Assembly: GCF_014334015.1 (NCBI RefSeq)
Contig: NZ_CP060488.1
Coordinates: 6,468,501-6,532,500 of the forward strand
From: Bacteroides sp. M10
Lineage (GTDB): Bacteria > Bacteroidota > Bacteroidia > Bacteroidales > Bacteroidaceae
DNA length: 64,000 nt
Direction of reading: 5' to 3'
The stretch's first letter is position 1; every line of letters begins with the position of its first letter. Both the position numbers and the translations under genes were made by a program. This document shows positions 23,728 through 33,856 of the stretch, in pieces. The notes under the pieces are model-generated. The model had not been told where the DNA came from. It worked only from the letters and a program-made list of their open reading frames with translations, and searched no databases.

Positions 23728-26700
23728 TTATTCTTTTCCAGCTTTAGATTTTTCTTCGTCGCTCACTTTGATTTCTTCTTCAATCTGCCAGTCATGCGTC
23801 GGTCTGCTCTGCACGGGACGCAAACGTTCCTGCAGCCACTGGAAAGCGATAAACAAAGTAGGCACGATGAAGAGCAACGCCAATGTACCGATGGTCATAC
23901 CACCTACTACACCCGTACCCAATGAACGGTTACCGTTGGCTCCCACTCCACTTGACATCATCAACGGGAACAGACCGAAAATCATCGTCAATGCCGTCAT
24001 CAGAATCGGACGCAGACGGGCTTTAGCCGCACTGACCGCAGAAGCAATCAGCCCCATACCTGCTTTACGACGTTCGGCAGCATATTCCGTCAGCAAAATA
24101 GCCGTCTTCGCCAGCAGACCAATCAACATAATCAAACCTGTTTGCAGATAAATATTATTCTCCAGTCCGAACATCCAGGCGAAAAGGAAGCTACCCATCA
24201 ATCCGCAAGGCACACTCAAAAGCACAGCGAACGGAATAATGAAGCTCTCATAAAGCGCACTCAAAATAAGGTAAATCATCAGGAAGCAGATACCGAAAAT
24301 AATGATCGTCGTACCGCTCTGCTGGTTTTCCTCACGGGTGATACCTCCGTAATCATAGCCGTAGCCTTTCGGAAGAGACTGTTCGGCAGTTTCCTGCACA
24401 GCCTTGATGGCGTCTCCCGTACTATATCCGTCGGCCGGCATCGCATTTACCGCAATGGAGTTATACATATTGAAACGGCTCAACGATTCCGCACCGTAGC
24501 TACGGGTCAGCGTAACGAACTGGCTCAACGGCGCCATCTCTCCATTCGACATACGCACAAAAGCATTATCGAGGGAAGTTTCGTCCAAACGGAACACCGG
24601 ATCGGCCTGAATCATGACACGGTACACTTTAGAGAAACGGTTGAAATTGGACACATACTGTCCACCGTAATAACCGGACAGCGTACTCAACACAGCGTCG
24701 GGCGTGATACCTGCACGTTTACATTTAGCTGCATCCACCTCTACCGTCCACTGCGGATAGCGCACGTCGAACGTCGAATAAGCCATCGATATTTCAGGCC
24801 GCTGGTTCAAAGCTCCCAAATATTGCTGGGTGGTGGTGAAGAACTCGTTCATATCGCCTCCCATCTTATCCTGCATGTGGAGTTCGAGCGCATTACCCAT
24901 ACCGTAACCCGGAATCATACCCGGAGAGATGGCGAACACACTGGCATCCTTGATATCAGCCGTACGCGCATATACCTGACCGATCACCGACTGCACATTG
25001 TCCTCATCACCCGGACGTTCATCCCACGGTTTCAGTTTGAGAATCAACATACCGAACGAGCTACCCTGTCCTGCCAACAATCCGTAACCGGCCACTTTCT
25101 GCACGTGTTTCAGTTGAGGTATTTCCATCAGACGTTTTTCGATACGTTCCATCACCTCGTCCGTCGTTGTCAGCGAACTGCCTGCCGCCGTACTTACATT
25201 CACGAAAATAACACCCTGATCTTCGTCGGGCACCAGACTGGTCTTCGTGTTATTCATCAGTAACACAAGCAACACCACGGAACAAGCCAGTAACGACCAT
25301 GTCAGCCATCTGCGCTTGATAAAGAACAATACAATCGTCTTATATTTATCCACCATCACATCGAAAGCCGAATTGAAAGCCTTACGGAAACGTGCCGCAA
25401 AGTTGTTCTTCTGCGTTCCGTCTTCATTAATATAAGGTTTCAGCAGCAGGGCACACAAAGCCGGACTCAAAGTCAACGCGTTAATAGCCGAGATTCCTAC
25501 CGCAACCGCCATCGTCAAACCGAACTGGGTATAGAACGTACCGGAAGTGCCGCCCATGAAGGACACCGGAATAAACACCGCCATAAACACTAGCGAAGAG
25601 GTGATAACGGCATTACTGATTCCTTTCATAGCGTCGATACTTGCCATATACGACGACCTGTAGCCCACATCGAACCGCGCCTGCACCGCCTCGACGACAA
25701 TAATGGCATCATCCACCACCGTACCGATAACGAGCACTAACGCAAACAGGGTCAGCAGGTTGATACTGAATCCGGCTATCGCCATGAAAGCAAACGTACC
25801 TACCAGGGAAACCACAATTCCGACCAGCGGAATCAATGTAGAACGGAAGTCCTGCAAGAAGACGTACACCACAAGGATAACCAGGATGATAGCCTCGATC
25901 AACGTTTTCACCACCTCATGAATGGAAGCGAACAGGAAGTCGTTGGAGCTCATCATCTGCGTCAGTTCCACGCCTTTCGGAAGATCTTTGCTTGCTTCTT
26001 CAAGGAGTTTGTCGATGTTCTGGTTTACTTCGGTCGCATTGGAACCTGCCGTCTGGAACACCATACAGGATACACCCAGATGACCGTCCATACCACCGTG
26101 GTAAGCGTAGCTGTCCTGTCCCAGTTGGATATCGGCAACGTCTTTCAGTTTCAAGACTTCGCCATTGTCGGTGGAACGGATAACGATCTCCCCGAATTCT
26201 TCGGGAGTAATGAGACGTCCGGTGTACTTCATCGTATACTGATAAGTCTCATCGGAATTTTCACCGAACGAACCGGTAGCCGATTCGATATTCTGCTCGG
26301 CAAGCACACCGGTGATATCGGATGGAATCAGTTTGTACTGTGCCATCACGTCCGGTTTCATCCATACACGCATACTATATTCACCGCCCATAATCATCAG
26401 GTCGCCCACACCGGAGATACGAAGAATCTGCGGTTTCAGGTTGATACTGATATAGTTGGACAGGAAGTTCTCGTCGTAACTGTCGTCCGGACTATACAAT
26501 GAGAACATCTGCAGAATACTCGTCTGACGCTTGGAAGTGGTCACGCCGACCTGGGTTACCTCCGCCGGAAGCTGTCCCGTAGCACGTGATACACGGTTCT
26601 GCACGTTGACAGCCGCCATATCGGGGTCTGTGCCCTGCTTAAAATAGACGGTGATGCTCACCGAACCGGAATTGGTGGCGGAAGAAGTCATGTAGGTCAT

Positions 26701-26925
26701 GTCTTCCACTCCGTTGATCGCCTCTTCCAAAGGCGCAATAACACTCTTCTGCAATGTTTCCGCACTGGCGCCATAATAGGTGGTACTCACCATAATGGTA
26801 GGCGGAGCAATATCGGGATACTGCTCAACGGGCAAGCTGAACAGCCCGATGATACCCACTACGACAATCGTGATAGAGATGACTGCCGATAATACGGGGC
26901 GTTCTATAAAGGTTCTTAAATTCAT
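23728..26925 (-). CDS. RND multidrug efflux permease (HAE1/AcrB type)
   Basis: This 1065-aa inner-membrane proton-drug antiporter has normal family length, with 12 membrane helices and two large periplasmic loops expected. The N-terminus MNLRTFIERPVLSAVISITIVVVG is the family opening. TM4 carries VIGTVVDDAIIVVEAV with the paired Asp of the proton relay at about 404-405. PVSFMGGTSGTFYTQFGLTMAVAVGISAINALTLSPALCALLL marks TM5-6. It lies 18 bases after the fusion protein gene. Substrates cannot be told from sequence; Bacteroides relatives (Bme pumps) move drugs, detergents and bile salts. Confidence 0.96.
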   Translation of the reverse strand: MNLRTFIERPVLSAVISITIVVVGIIGLFSLPVEQYPDIAPPTIMVSTTYYGASAETLQKSVIAPLEEAINGVEDMTYMTSSATNSGSVSITVYFKQGTDPDMAAVNVQNRVSRATGQLPAEVTQVGVTTSKRQTSILQMFSLYSPDDSYDENFLSNYISINLKPQILRISGVGDLMIMGGEYSMRVWMKPDVMAQYKLIPSDITGVLAEQNIESATGSFGENSDETYQYTMKYTGRLITPEEFGEIVIRSTDNGEVLKLKDVADIQLGQDSYAYHGGMDGHLGVSCMVFQTAGSNATEVNQNIDKLLEEASKDLPKGVELTQMMSSNDFLFASIHEVVKTLIEAIILVILVVYVFLQDFRSTLIPLVGIVVSLVGTFAFMAIAGFSINLLTLFALVLVIGTVVDDAIIVVEAVQARFDVGYRSSYMASIDAMKGISNAVITSSLVFMAVFIPVSFMGGTSGTFYTQFGLTMAVAVGISAINALTLSPALCALLLKPYINEDGTQKNNFAARFRKAFNSAFDVMVDKYKTIVLFFIKRRWLTWSLLACSVVLLVLLMNNTKTSLVPDEDQGVIFVNVSTAAGSSLTTTDEVMERIEKRLMEIPQLKHVQKVAGYGLLAGQGSSFGMLILKLKPWDERPGDEDNVQSVIGQVYARTADIKDASVFAISPGMIPGYGMGNALELHMQDKMGGDMNEFFTTTQQYLGALNQRPEISMAYSTFDVRYPQWTVEVDAAKCKRAGITPDAVLSTLSGYYGGQYVSNFNRFSKVYRVMIQADPVFRLDETSLDNAFVRMSNGEMAPLSQFVTLTRSYGAESLSRFNMYNSIAVNAMPADGYSTGDAIKAVQETAEQSLPKGYGYDYGGITREENQQSGTTIIIFGICFLMIYLILSALYESFIIPFAVLLSVPCGLMGSFLFAWMFGLENNIYLQTGLIMLIGLLAKTAILLTEYAAERRKAGMGLIASAVSAAKARLRPILMTALTMIFGLFPLMMSSGVGANGNRSLGTGVVGGMTIGTLALLFIVPTLFIAFQWLQERLRPVQSRPTHDWQIEEEIKVSDEEKSKAGKE

Positions 26926-26943
26926 GAATGATTCCTCCTCGGT

Positions 26944-28071
26944 TTAATTTTCAGTAGTAGTTGTCTTTGCCTTGATAGGAGTGCCTTCACGAAGCAGACC
27001 TACTCCTTCTGCCACGATCACATCTCCCGGTGCCAATCCTTCATCTACAATAAATTCCTGACCGCCATTGACGCGGGTCACTTGTACCTGACTGGATTGA
27101 GCCTTGCCGTCCACTACCTTATAAACATATCTCTTATCTTGTATTTCGAAAGTGGCAGCCTGTGGAATGGTCAGCGCACCTGTTTTTTGAACAGGAACAA
27201 TCACGTTACCCGCACCACCGCTATGCAGCAATCCTTCCTTATTCGGGAAAACGGCACGCAGGCTGACCGTACCCGTCGAACGGTCGATCACTCCACTGAT
27301 AGATTCAATCTGTCCCCGTTCGGAGTAGGCTGACTTATCGTTCAGTTGCAGGTCGATGGCAGGCATATTTTTCAATGCTTCCTCTTTAGAACCGTATTGG
27401 CGGATCAGTCCCAGTAATTGGTTTTCCGTCATGGAGAAGTAGACGTACATATCCGAATTGTCGGAAACGGTAGTCAACGGCTGGGCAAGAGCGGAACTTA
27501 CCAAAGCTCCCACACGGTAAGGCAACGTGCCTACCACTCCGTCAACCGGACTTTTCACAACCGTATAAGAAAGATTATTGCGGGCACTCACTTCCTGCGC
27601 CTTGGCTTGTGCCAACTGTGCTTTGGCAGCTAACAGGGAGTTTTTTGCCGTACTCAAATCGAAAGAGGAAACTACGTTCTCTTTATACAGTTCCTCTTTA
27701 CTGTCATAGGTCAGTTGCGCCGTAGCCAGAGAGGCTTTGGCCGATTCAACGTTTGCCACTGCCGTCTGCAAAGCAGCTTCATACGGCACTTGGTCGATGA
27801 TGAACAATGTCTGTCCGTTCTTTACACGCTGACCTTCCGTTACGCAGACTTTAGTCAACGTACCACTTACCTGGGGGTAAATATCAATATCCTGACGTCC
27901 GCGGATGGTCGCCGAGTAGGCGCTTGAAATCATCCGGTCGGCCGGAGAAACGGTCATCACTTCATATTCTGTTTCCATTTGTGCCGGAGGAGCTTGTTTA
28001 CAGCCCGTAGCAGCTACCATACAGCAGAGCAACAATAGCCCTTGCTTCACTTTACATACCTTTTTACTCAT
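26944..28071 (-). CDS. RND efflux periplasmic adaptor (AcrA type)
   Basis: This 375-aa membrane-fusion protein has a lipobox (VAATGCKQAPPAQ, Cys near 24), a lipoyl half-motif (VSGTLTKVCVTEGQRVKNGQTLFIID, about 70-95), a coiled-coil hairpin (about 100-160), and the second lipoyl half (VKSPVDGVVGTLPYRVGALV). It links the permease to the outer-membrane factor. It is first in the four-gene operon and is divergent from the AraC gene across 158 bases, where a TACCTTTG -7 box lies at 28113-28106 on the minus strand. Confidence 0.95.
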   Translation of the reverse strand: MSKKVCKVKQGLLLLCCMVAATGCKQAPPAQMETEYEVMTVSPADRMISSAYSATIRGRQDIDIYPQVSGTLTKVCVTEGQRVKNGQTLFIIDQVPYEAALQTAVANVESAKASLATAQLTYDSKEELYKENVVSSFDLSTAKNSLLAAKAQLAQAKAQEVSARNNLSYTVVKSPVDGVVGTLPYRVGALVSSALAQPLTTVSDNSDMYVYFSMTENQLLGLIRQYGSKEEALKNMPAIDLQLNDKSAYSERGQIESISGVIDRSTGTVSLRAVFPNKEGLLHSGGAGNVIVPVQKTGALTIPQAATFEIQDKRYVYKVVDGKAQSSQVQVTRVNGGQEFIVDEGLAPGDVIVAEGVGLLREGTPIKAKTTTTEN

Positions 28072-28229
28072 TTTCTGTTACCTATTTAACTATTTTTGAA
28101 CGCGGCAAAGGTAGGCTGTTTTCTTCATAGAAAACTGGACATAGTGTATTCAGTTTTGTTCATTTTAGGAACATTAAAACCGATATTTAGTGAAAAAGTC
28201 CTATTTTTGTACCCAAAATAAGAAGAACA

Positions 28230-29081
28230 ATGGAACAAAAAAACTCTAACCTAGCCATCCTCCGTGAACCGTTCGTTGCCGGAATGGACGAAAACCTGTC
28301 GCCAATTATGCATCGCCTGTGGAAACTGGAAGGGGGTGCCATCTATTTTTGCAGAAGCGGATGGGCACATGTCACAATCGACTTGAAGGACTATGAAATA
28401 GTAGAAAATACTCAAATCGTGCTTTTGCCGGGAACGATTATCCGTGTCAACGGCAGCAGCAGCGATTTCACTGCTTCTTTCTTCGGATTCCCCAAAGAAA
28501 TGTTTCGCGAAGCCTGCCTGCGGTTCGAACCGATTTTCTTCCGGTTCATGAAAGAAAAACCGTGCTATAAGCTCCCGGAAGAAAATACCGGAGCGATCAA
28601 CGGCTTGATTCATGCCACAACGGCCATATACAACGACCGCGAAAACCGCTTCCGCAACCAGATTGCCAAGAATCATCTCCAATCGTTTATGCTGGATATT
28701 TACGATAAGTGTTACCGCCACTTCGACCGCCGGGAAATTGAAGGGGGAAGCCGGCAGGATGAAATCTTCAAGAATTTCGTCGCACTGGTACACGAAAACT
28801 GTATCTCGCAACGGGAAGTGACTTTCTACGCCAACAAACTGTGCATCTCCACCAAGTACCTGACGGGTATCTGCAAAAGTGTGACACGCGACTCCGCCAA
28901 AAAGATTATCGACGACTTTGCTATCCTCGAAATCAAAGTATTGCTCCAATCTACCGAACTGACCATTCAGGAGATAGCCGACCGGCTCGGTTTTCCCGAC
29001 CAGTCATATTTGGGGAGGTACTTCAAACGGCACGAGGGGATATCGCCGAAGGAATATCAGAGTAAGTATTCCATGCAATAA
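28230..29081 (+). CDS. AraC-family regulator divergent from efflux operon
   Basis: This 283-aa protein has an N-terminal cupin-like sensor (about 25-150) and a C-terminal double HTH (about 185-280) ending in IQEIADRLGFPDQSYLGRYFKRHEGISPKEY, the standard AraC signature. Its position opposite the efflux operon suggests it activates or tunes the pump in addition to TetR; the control link is inferred. A TATTTTTG box (28202-28209) lies about 20 bases before the ATG and may be its -7 element. Confidence 0.92.
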   Translation: MEQKNSNLAILREPFVAGMDENLSPIMHRLWKLEGGAIYFCRSGWAHVTIDLKDYEIVENTQIVLLPGTIIRVNGSSSDFTASFFGFPKEMFREACLRFEPIFFRFMKEKPCYKLPEENTGAINGLIHATTAIYNDRENRFRNQIAKNHLQSFMLDIYDKCYRHFDRREIEGGSRQDEIFKNFVALVHENCISQREVTFYANKLCISTKYLTGICKSVTRDSAKKIIDDFAILEIKVLLQSTELTIQEIADRLGFPDQSYLGRYFKRHEGISPKEYQSKYSMQ

Positions 29082-29111
29082 AAACAACAAAAATACTACA
29101 GATAGGCGAGC

Positions 29112-29139
29112 GTGGTGTATTTTTCCGCCTATACACCAC
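29112..29139. terminator. Hairpin between convergent AraC and DUF1016 genes
   Basis: GTGGTGTAT (29112-29120) and ATACACCAC (29131-29139) form a perfect 9-bp stem in the 68-base gap between two convergent stops. No strong T tract follows, so termination is likely but not certain. Confidence 0.5.
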
Positions 29140-29149
29140 CGCACCTAAA

Positions 29150-30232
29150 TTACTCTGTATTTTCATTGTCCTGTAATCCCTGATAAAGTCTACTTTCCAG
29201 TTCTTCGATGGAAGGCAATCCAGATTTTATATCTTGAGGGATTGATTTACCCAACTCATAATCAGAAATACCTATTGGTTTGTGCACGTCACGTAAAGCA
29301 TATTCAGCCATAATACGATCTTTGTTCTGGCAAAGAAGTAAACCAATCGTCTGATTATCCCCTTCCCGACAAAGAATATCATCTACAGCGGAACAATAGA
29401 AATTCAGTTTGCCGATATATTCGGGCTGAAAGTCACCTTTTTTTAACTCCACGACTAAATATCTGTGCATAAACACATTGTACATAAGGATGTCAATATA
29501 GAAATCATTGCCGGACACTTCGATGTGATATTGTCTACCCATGAAGGCGAAGCCTGCTCCCATTTCGAGAAGGAACTTTTCAATATGTTTAACCAACCCT
29601 AACTCTACATCTCTTTCGTTATATTCGTCAGTGAAAGTCAGCATATCAAAGATATAGGGGTCTTTTAAGGTTTCTTTTACCTGCTTGGCTTGTATTTCAG
29701 GAAGAGTGGTATCAAAGTTGTTTGCCAATGCTCCGTAGGTATGGTAGTAGTCCTGATTGATCGCTTCGATTAAGAAATTACGACTCCAGCCACTCTTTAA
29801 ACATTGAATCATATACCAATAGCGAGCTTTCAGGTCCTTTACCCGTTGTATTAAAATGATGTTGTGTGACCAGCTTAATTGCTTTATCGGCAATACTATG
29901 GAAGCTGCCTGCAAATGCGCAACCGCTGGTTGCGCATTTGTAAGTTGCTGATTATATTCATTATAGAATTGAATCATCACCTGACAGTTTCTTTTTGAGA
30001 AGCCCTTCACTTTCGGATAATCATTCTTCAGGTCATTGGCAAGCTGTTCAAGCGCATTGTTTCCCCAGCCTATCTGTTTCTGGCTTTCACAAAGAAGTTT
30101 GCCGATGTCCCAATACATAGAAAGCATTTCTTCATTAGCAGAGTAAATCGCTTTTTTTTGTGCGAGTGCCACCCGTGCCTTGACTTGTTTAAGCAAAGTA
30201 GCGTAGTTAAATATACTATTCTGAATTTCCAT
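29150..30232 (-). CDS. YhcG/DUF1016 PD-(D/E)XK nuclease
   Basis: This 360-aa protein has the N-terminal DUF1016 helical domain (LLKQVKARVALAQKKAIYSANEEMLSMYWDIGKLL, then GWGNNALEQLANDLKNDYP, about 10-140) and a C-terminal PD-(D/E)XK nuclease domain with FYIDILMYN (Asp near 247) and YLVVELKKGDF (Glu-Leu-Lys near 261-263). Family length is normal. These proteins are often linked to mobile elements and defence islands; the cellular role is not settled. Oddly, residues around NAQPAVAHLQ (about 98-107) are encoded by a perfect DNA palindrome. It appears as a single-gene unit. Confidence 0.9.
   Translation of the reverse strand: MEIQNSIFNYATLLKQVKARVALAQKKAIYSANEEMLSMYWDIGKLLCESQKQIGWGNNALEQLANDLKNDYPKVKGFSKRNCQVMIQFYNEYNQQLTNAQPAVAHLQAASIVLPIKQLSWSHNIILIQRVKDLKARYWYMIQCLKSGWSRNFLIEAINQDYYHTYGALANNFDTTLPEIQAKQVKETLKDPYIFDMLTFTDEYNERDVELGLVKHIEKFLLEMGAGFAFMGRQYHIEVSGNDFYIDILMYNVFMHRYLVVELKKGDFQPEYIGKLNFYCSAVDDILCREGDNQTIGLLLCQNKDRIMAEYALRDVHKPIGISDYELGKSIPQDIKSGLPSIEELESRLYQGLQDNENTE
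29912..29940. repeat. Perfect 13-bp-arm palindrome inside the DUF1016 gene
   Basis: CAAATGCGCAACC (29912-29924), three bases, then GGTTGCGCATTTG (29928-29940). It is in frame and encodes the residues around Gln-Pro-Ala-Val-Ala-His. Such a perfect hairpin within coding DNA is unusual and looks inserted. Confidence 0.85.
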
Positions 30233-30588
30233 TAATTATTTTTCATTTTAGATTAAAGACATTATAGGTTATTCCTACCCAAACATCATTCAGCCGATTG
30301 CCCCAAAGCAAAGAAACCTTTCCTCATAATAAAGTGACAAATATAATGATAATTAAAGAATTACGGATGTACTATCCGATAAATCTGTTTGCTTTTTCCG
30401 CCATGCCACAACTTCTGTCACAAGAACAAACGGATTATACTAATTAGTGTTTACGACACAACACAGATTGTTAACAGATCTGTAATACTATCTTAATCTG
30501 CCTTGTATTCCTTTGCACCGTGAAACAAAACACAGGTGTGAATAACTTTATTGCATTTAATAAATTAAAAGAAGCAAGGTAAAAGATT
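30233..30588. other. 356-bp divergent promoter region, DUF1016 / SusC locus 2
   Basis: A TATATTTG -7 box (30345-30338, minus strand) could serve the DUF1016 gene. On the plus strand TTCCTTTG (30508-30515) is a near-consensus -7 element about 75 bases before the SusC start. No operator, riboswitch or small gene was recognised. Confidence 0.4.
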
Positions 30589-33500
30589 ATGAAAAGAAAC
30601 AAATGGCTGCTTTCTCTGTTGATTGGGCTCTTGTGCTGTGGCTCTGCATACGCACAGACAACAGTGAAAGGAAAAATAACGAGTGAAGGTGGGGAACCGT
30701 TAATCGGGGCTACCGTAGCTGTGAAAAACTCGACAGACGGCACGGTGACCGACATCGATGGAAACTACTCCCTGAAGACTAAGAAAACATTGACTCAAAA
30801 GGATTTGCTTGTATTCAGTTATGTGGGGTATAAAACGCTACAGAAGAATTATGCAGGCAACACGATGAATGTTAAACTGGCAGAAGAGTCGCAACAACTG
30901 AATGATGTGGTGGTGACTGCCTTGGGGATTAAACGTGAAGAAAAAGGATTGGGATATGCCACGGAAACCGTGAAAGGGGATATGATTACGAGCGCCCTGC
31001 CCACCAACTGGTCGACGGCACTGAATGGCAAGGTAGCCGGATTGAGTGTTATCTCTTCCGGTGGTCCGCTCAATTCGAGCCGTATCTCGCTGCGGGGGGA
31101 CGTCTCGCTGAACCAGAACGGAAACGACGCATTGGTGGTAGTGGACGGTGTACCGATGAGTAGTCCGATGACCAATCCGGGTGTTGCCTACGGTGCAGGT
31201 TCAAACAGCGAACTTTCCGTGGACTATGGTAACGGATTCTCCGACATCAATCCGGATGATATCGAAAACATCCAAGTATTAAAAGGAGCCAGTGCGACAG
31301 CCTTGTACGGTACGCGTGCAGCCAATGGCGTGATTATGGTGACTACCAAATCGGGAGCGGGTGCACCCAAAGGTATCGGTGTGTCTTACAGCGGTAACTT
31401 CAGTATTGACGATGTGATGAGATGGCCCGATTACCAGTATGAATTCGGACAGGGATTGCCGAGTAATATCGGTCCGGCAGGTTCTATCTACGAAGGCCAG
31501 CCCTATTACTCTTACGGAAAAGCGGAAGACGGCAGCTACGCAAGCACCAGCGGAACCAGTAGTGCCTACGGAGCACGCTTCGACGCCAACAGGTTGTTCT
31601 ACCAATATGACCCTGTGACACAGGATCGTGCTTCTGTAGCCACTCCCTGGGTAGCGTACAAAAACAACCGCAAAGATTTGTTCCAGACGGGATATACCCT
31701 AACCAACTCGGTAGCCTTGACCGGAAAATCCGACCGGGGCAGCGTGCGGGCGTCCATCACCCACACCAAGAACGAATGGATTCTCCCCAATACAGGTTTC
31801 CAGCGTATCACCGCCATGATTTCCGCCCAACAGCAGATTTCGAGGGCACTGCGCATCAATTTCAAGTCGAGTTATACGTACCGCAAGCTCAACAACACGC
31901 CTGCACTGGGATATAACAGTAATTCTATCTCCTACTTCCTTATCTTCCAGAATCCGAATGTCAACCTCGACTGGTTGCGTCCGATGTGGCGTACCGGACA
32001 GGAAAACGTGAAACAGCTCCAACCGTACAGTTCATTTATCGGAAACCCGTATGTCATTCTGTACGAATCTGAAAATCCTTCGGAGAAACACAGTAATGTA
32101 TCATCCGTTTCTGCCAATCTGCGCATCAACAGTAAATTCGATTTCATGATCCGGTCCGGTATCCAGTTGTCAGCAGACCAACGCGAACAGCATCGTCCTA
32201 TCAGTGACGTGGTTTTCGGAAACGGATTTTTCAAGAAACAGAATGTGTTCGATTATGAATTAAACAGTGATGCTTTATTTACTTACCATGATTCATTCGC
32301 CAACGGATTGCGTGTCAACGCTTCGGCAGGTGGAAACATGATGCAACAAAGCTACGATATGTTGGCTGCCTCGGTGGTAGGATTGATTACGCCAGGAGTA
32401 TACAAACTGGCAAACGGTGTTTCCAACCCGAACGTGCAGACGGTTATCAAAAAGAAAGCGTTGAACAGTCTTTATTTCACGGCCAATTTCTCGTATAAGG
32501 ATAAACTGTTTCTTGATGTCACCGGGCGCAATGACTGGTCGTCTACCCTGCCGAAAAGCAACCGTTCTTTCTTCTATCCGTCGGTCAGCGTCAGTGCAGT
32601 GATGAACGAGTGGTTCACGTTGCCGGAACAGATCAGTCTGTTGAAAGTGAGAGGTTCGCTGGCACAGGTCGGCAACGACACAGACCCTTACAAGACATCG
32701 CCCTATTATGGCACGAGCGATTTTCCCGGATCGGCCATCGTATCTTCTACGCTCTATAATCAGGATTTCAAACCGGAGATTTCGACTAATTACGAAACGG
32801 GATTCGACTTCCGTATGTTTCACAACCGCATCGGACTCGATTTCACGTTCTATTATAACCGCACCAAAAACCAGATTCTGGATGCTCCGATGGACCCGAC
32901 GACAGGTTACAGCAAAGCTACCATCAATTCGGGATGCGTCCGCAACCGCGGTTACGAAATCCAGTTGGACGTTACTCCGGTAGTCAGCAGGGATTTCCGC
33001 TGGAACGCTACTTTCACCTGGTCTAAGAACGAGAACCGGATTCTCTCACTGGCGGAAGGGGCGGATGAGAACCAGTTAATCAGCAGTATCGGTAGTGTGT
33101 CTATCATCGGACGTGTGGGTGGAACCACGGGCGATCTCTGGGGATATAAACTGGTACGCGACCCGGAAGGAAATGTGGTCATCAACGACAACGGATTGCC
33201 CGAACGTTCGGGAGAGATCGAATACGTCGGCACGGCCTATCCGAAATGGAAAGCCGGACTGTACAATGAATTTTCTTACAAGAACTTCACGCTTAGCGTC
33301 TTGCTCGACGGACAGGTGGGAGGTAAGATGTACTCGCACTCGCACCACAAAATGACGGAACAGGGAAAACTGCAACATACGCTGAACGGGCGTCTGCCGG
33401 GAACGGAATTTTATATGTCGAAAGACGACCCGCGCATCGCTGCCGCCGGACTTTCACCACAAGACGGGATGTACATGATTGCCCCGGGAACGGTGAAGAA

Positions 33501-33846
33501 CGATGACGGAACTTACTCGCCAAACACCAAAGTGGTGACCGTGGAAAGTTATTATAAGGAATATTACCGGATGGCCAATGTGGAAACTAACACGTTCGAC
33601 ACTTCATTCCTCAAGTTACGCGAAATGAGACTGGAGTACAAGTTGCCGAACAGCACACTGAAGAAAACACCGTTCAGCAAAGCATCGGTGGCACTCTACG
33701 CACGCAACCTGTTCTGTATCACCGACTATCCTCTGTTCGACCCCGAATCTGCCGCCCTCAACGGAAGTTCGATGGTGACCGGTGTGGAGACGGGCTCACT
33801 GCCTACGGCACGTACTTTCGGACTGAATATTAACGTATCTTTTTAA
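30589..33846 (+). CDS. SusC/RagA TonB-dependent transporter, locus 2
   Basis: This 1085-aa protein has a signal peptide ([23 protein letters not shown]), a carboxypeptidase-like domain ([23 protein letters not shown] and [10 protein letters not shown], about 24-105), then the TonB plug ([23 protein letters not shown] and [27 protein letters not shown]) and the barrel ending in FGLNINVSF. There is no STN domain, so it is not expected to signal to an anti-sigma factor. The family imports a large nutrient through the outer membrane with the SusD partner encoded 10 bases downstream. Confidence 0.95.
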   Translation: MKRNKWLLSLLIGLLCCGSAYAQTTVKGKITSEGGEPLIGATVAVKNSTDGTVTDIDGNYSLKTKKTLTQKDLLVFSYVGYKTLQKNYAGNTMNVKLAEESQQLNDVVVTALGIKREEKGLGYATETVKGDMITSALPTNWSTALNGKVAGLSVISSGGPLNSSRISLRGDVSLNQNGNDALVVVDGVPMSSPMTNPGVAYGAGSNSELSVDYGNGFSDINPDDIENIQVLKGASATALYGTRAANGVIMVTTKSGAGAPKGIGVSYSGNFSIDDVMRWPDYQYEFGQGLPSNIGPAGSIYEGQPYYSYGKAEDGSYASTSGTSSAYGARFDANRLFYQYDPVTQDRASVATPWVAYKNNRKDLFQTGYTLTNSVALTGKSDRGSVRASITHTKNEWILPNTGFQRITAMISAQQQISRALRINFKSSYTYRKLNNTPALGYNSNSISYFLIFQNPNVNLDWLRPMWRTGQENVKQLQPYSSFIGNPYVILYESENPSEKHSNVSSVSANLRINSKFDFMIRSGIQLSADQREQHRPISDVVFGNGFFKKQNVFDYELNSDALFTYHDSFANGLRVNASAGGNMMQQSYDMLAASVVGLITPGVYKLANGVSNPNVQTVIKKKALNSLYFTANFSYKDKLFLDVTGRNDWSSTLPKSNRSFFYPSVSVSAVMNEWFTLPEQISLLKVRGSLAQVGNDTDPYKTSPYYGTSDFPGSAIVSSTLYNQDFKPEISTNYETGFDFRMFHNRIGLDFTFYYNRTKNQILDAPMDPTTGYSKATINSGCVRNRGYEIQLDVTPVVSRDFRWNATFTWSKNENRILSLAEGADENQLISSIGSVSIIGRVGGTTGDLWGYKLVRDPEGNVVINDNGLPERSGEIEYVGTAYPKWKAGLYNEFSYKNFTLSVLLDGQVGGKMYSHSHHKMTEQGKLQHTLNGRLPGTEFYMSKDDPRIAAAGLSPQDGMYMIAPGTVKNDDGTYSPNTKVVTVESYYKEYYRMANVETNTFDTSFLKLREMRLEYKLPNSTLKKTPFSKASVALYARNLFCITDYPLFDPESAALNGSSMVTGVETGSLPTARTFGLNINVSF

Positions 33847-33856
33847 ACACTGACTT

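Noticed and set aside
24142..25263. 373-codon plus-strand frame opposite the RND permease
   Set aside because: His/Arg/Thr-rich translation typical of an antisense frame of a membrane protein; the permease is beyond doubt.
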